A DNA stretch of 64,000 nt, taken from the NCBI RefSeq assembly GCF_900636575.1, contig NZ_LR134293.1:319001-383000 (forward strand), in the 5' to 3' direction. The notes under the pieces were generated by a model that had not been told where the DNA came from, ran no database searches, and saw only the letters and a list, made by a program, of their open reading frames with translations. Source of the DNA: Streptococcus canis (GTDB lineage: Bacteria > Bacillota > Bacilli > Lactobacillales > Streptococcaceae). Of the stretch, positions 63,973 through 64,000 are shown piece by piece (the first letter of the stretch is position 1; every line of letters starts with the position of its first letter). The translations under genes were made by a program, and so were the position numbers.

Positions 63973-64000
63973 TTTCGTTGATAAGTTTATTGTATCATTT

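Overview
The window looks like a chromosomal segment of a pyogenic streptococcus, most probably Streptococcus dysgalactiae. The argument is gene content and order. A rel (ppGpp synthetase/hydrolase) gene, an M-like surface protein and an Mga-family regulator lie side by side, the arrangement I recall for the emm locus of group C/G streptococci; in S. pyogenes the M gene is followed by scpA instead. A second surface protein carries protein G-type albumin-binding (GA) modules. Species assignment is inference from these families, not from a database search.

Layout. 1-4.8 kb: rel (cut by the window edge), the M-like gene and its Mga-like regulator. 5.3-20.5 kb: core metabolism, with a NrdI-like flavodoxin, an M42 aminopeptidase, an EEP-family hydrolase, a glucose/maltose-type PTS EIICBA with its LacI-type regulator, rsmE-prmA, a wall-anchored amidase, a pabB(C)-pabA folate pair and rarA. 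At 20.5-20.8 kb a 6S RNA runs directly into tRNA-Lys(CUU). A short AT-rich island relic (unknown gene plus integrase tail) follows.

22-38 kb is a galactose block: galKTE with divergent galR, galM, then a wall-anchored GH16 glycanase, a GH36 alpha-galactosidase, an ABC importer without its own ATPase and a divergent AraC regulator. Read as a pathway, the surface GH16 enzyme releases an alpha-galactosyl oligosaccharide, the ABC system imports it, the alpha-galactosidase splits it inside the cell, and GalM/K/T/E feed the galactose into glycolysis. I regard this as the most interesting hypothesis in the window (host alpha-Gal or blood-group-B type glycan scavenging).

38-42.6 kb is a decayed accessory stretch: an internally deleted IS110-family transposase, a protein G-like albumin-binding protein without IgG-binding domains, a possible IS end and a broken bacteriocin-immunity gene. 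42.6-51.5 kb is a complete high-affinity potassium system: KdpDE, an unnamed 32-aa membrane peptide, KdpF, KdpA, KdpB, KdpC and a TPR protein. KdpD has a c-di-AMP-type USP motif, and repeated boxes sit at the promoter of the transporter genes.

51.6-57.4 kb holds a decayed secreted-protein gene, a TetR/CDF metal-efflux pair, an LD-carboxypeptidase/MccF-like protein, a membrane-anchored hypothetical and pgpA. 57.4-64 kb carries a lactose/cellobiose-type PTS, a single-cysteine glycyl radical enzyme, a transaldolase-like aldolase and glycerol dehydrogenase, with a perfect cre site at the far end. Several relic genes carry in-frame stops, indicating gene decay between the core blocks.
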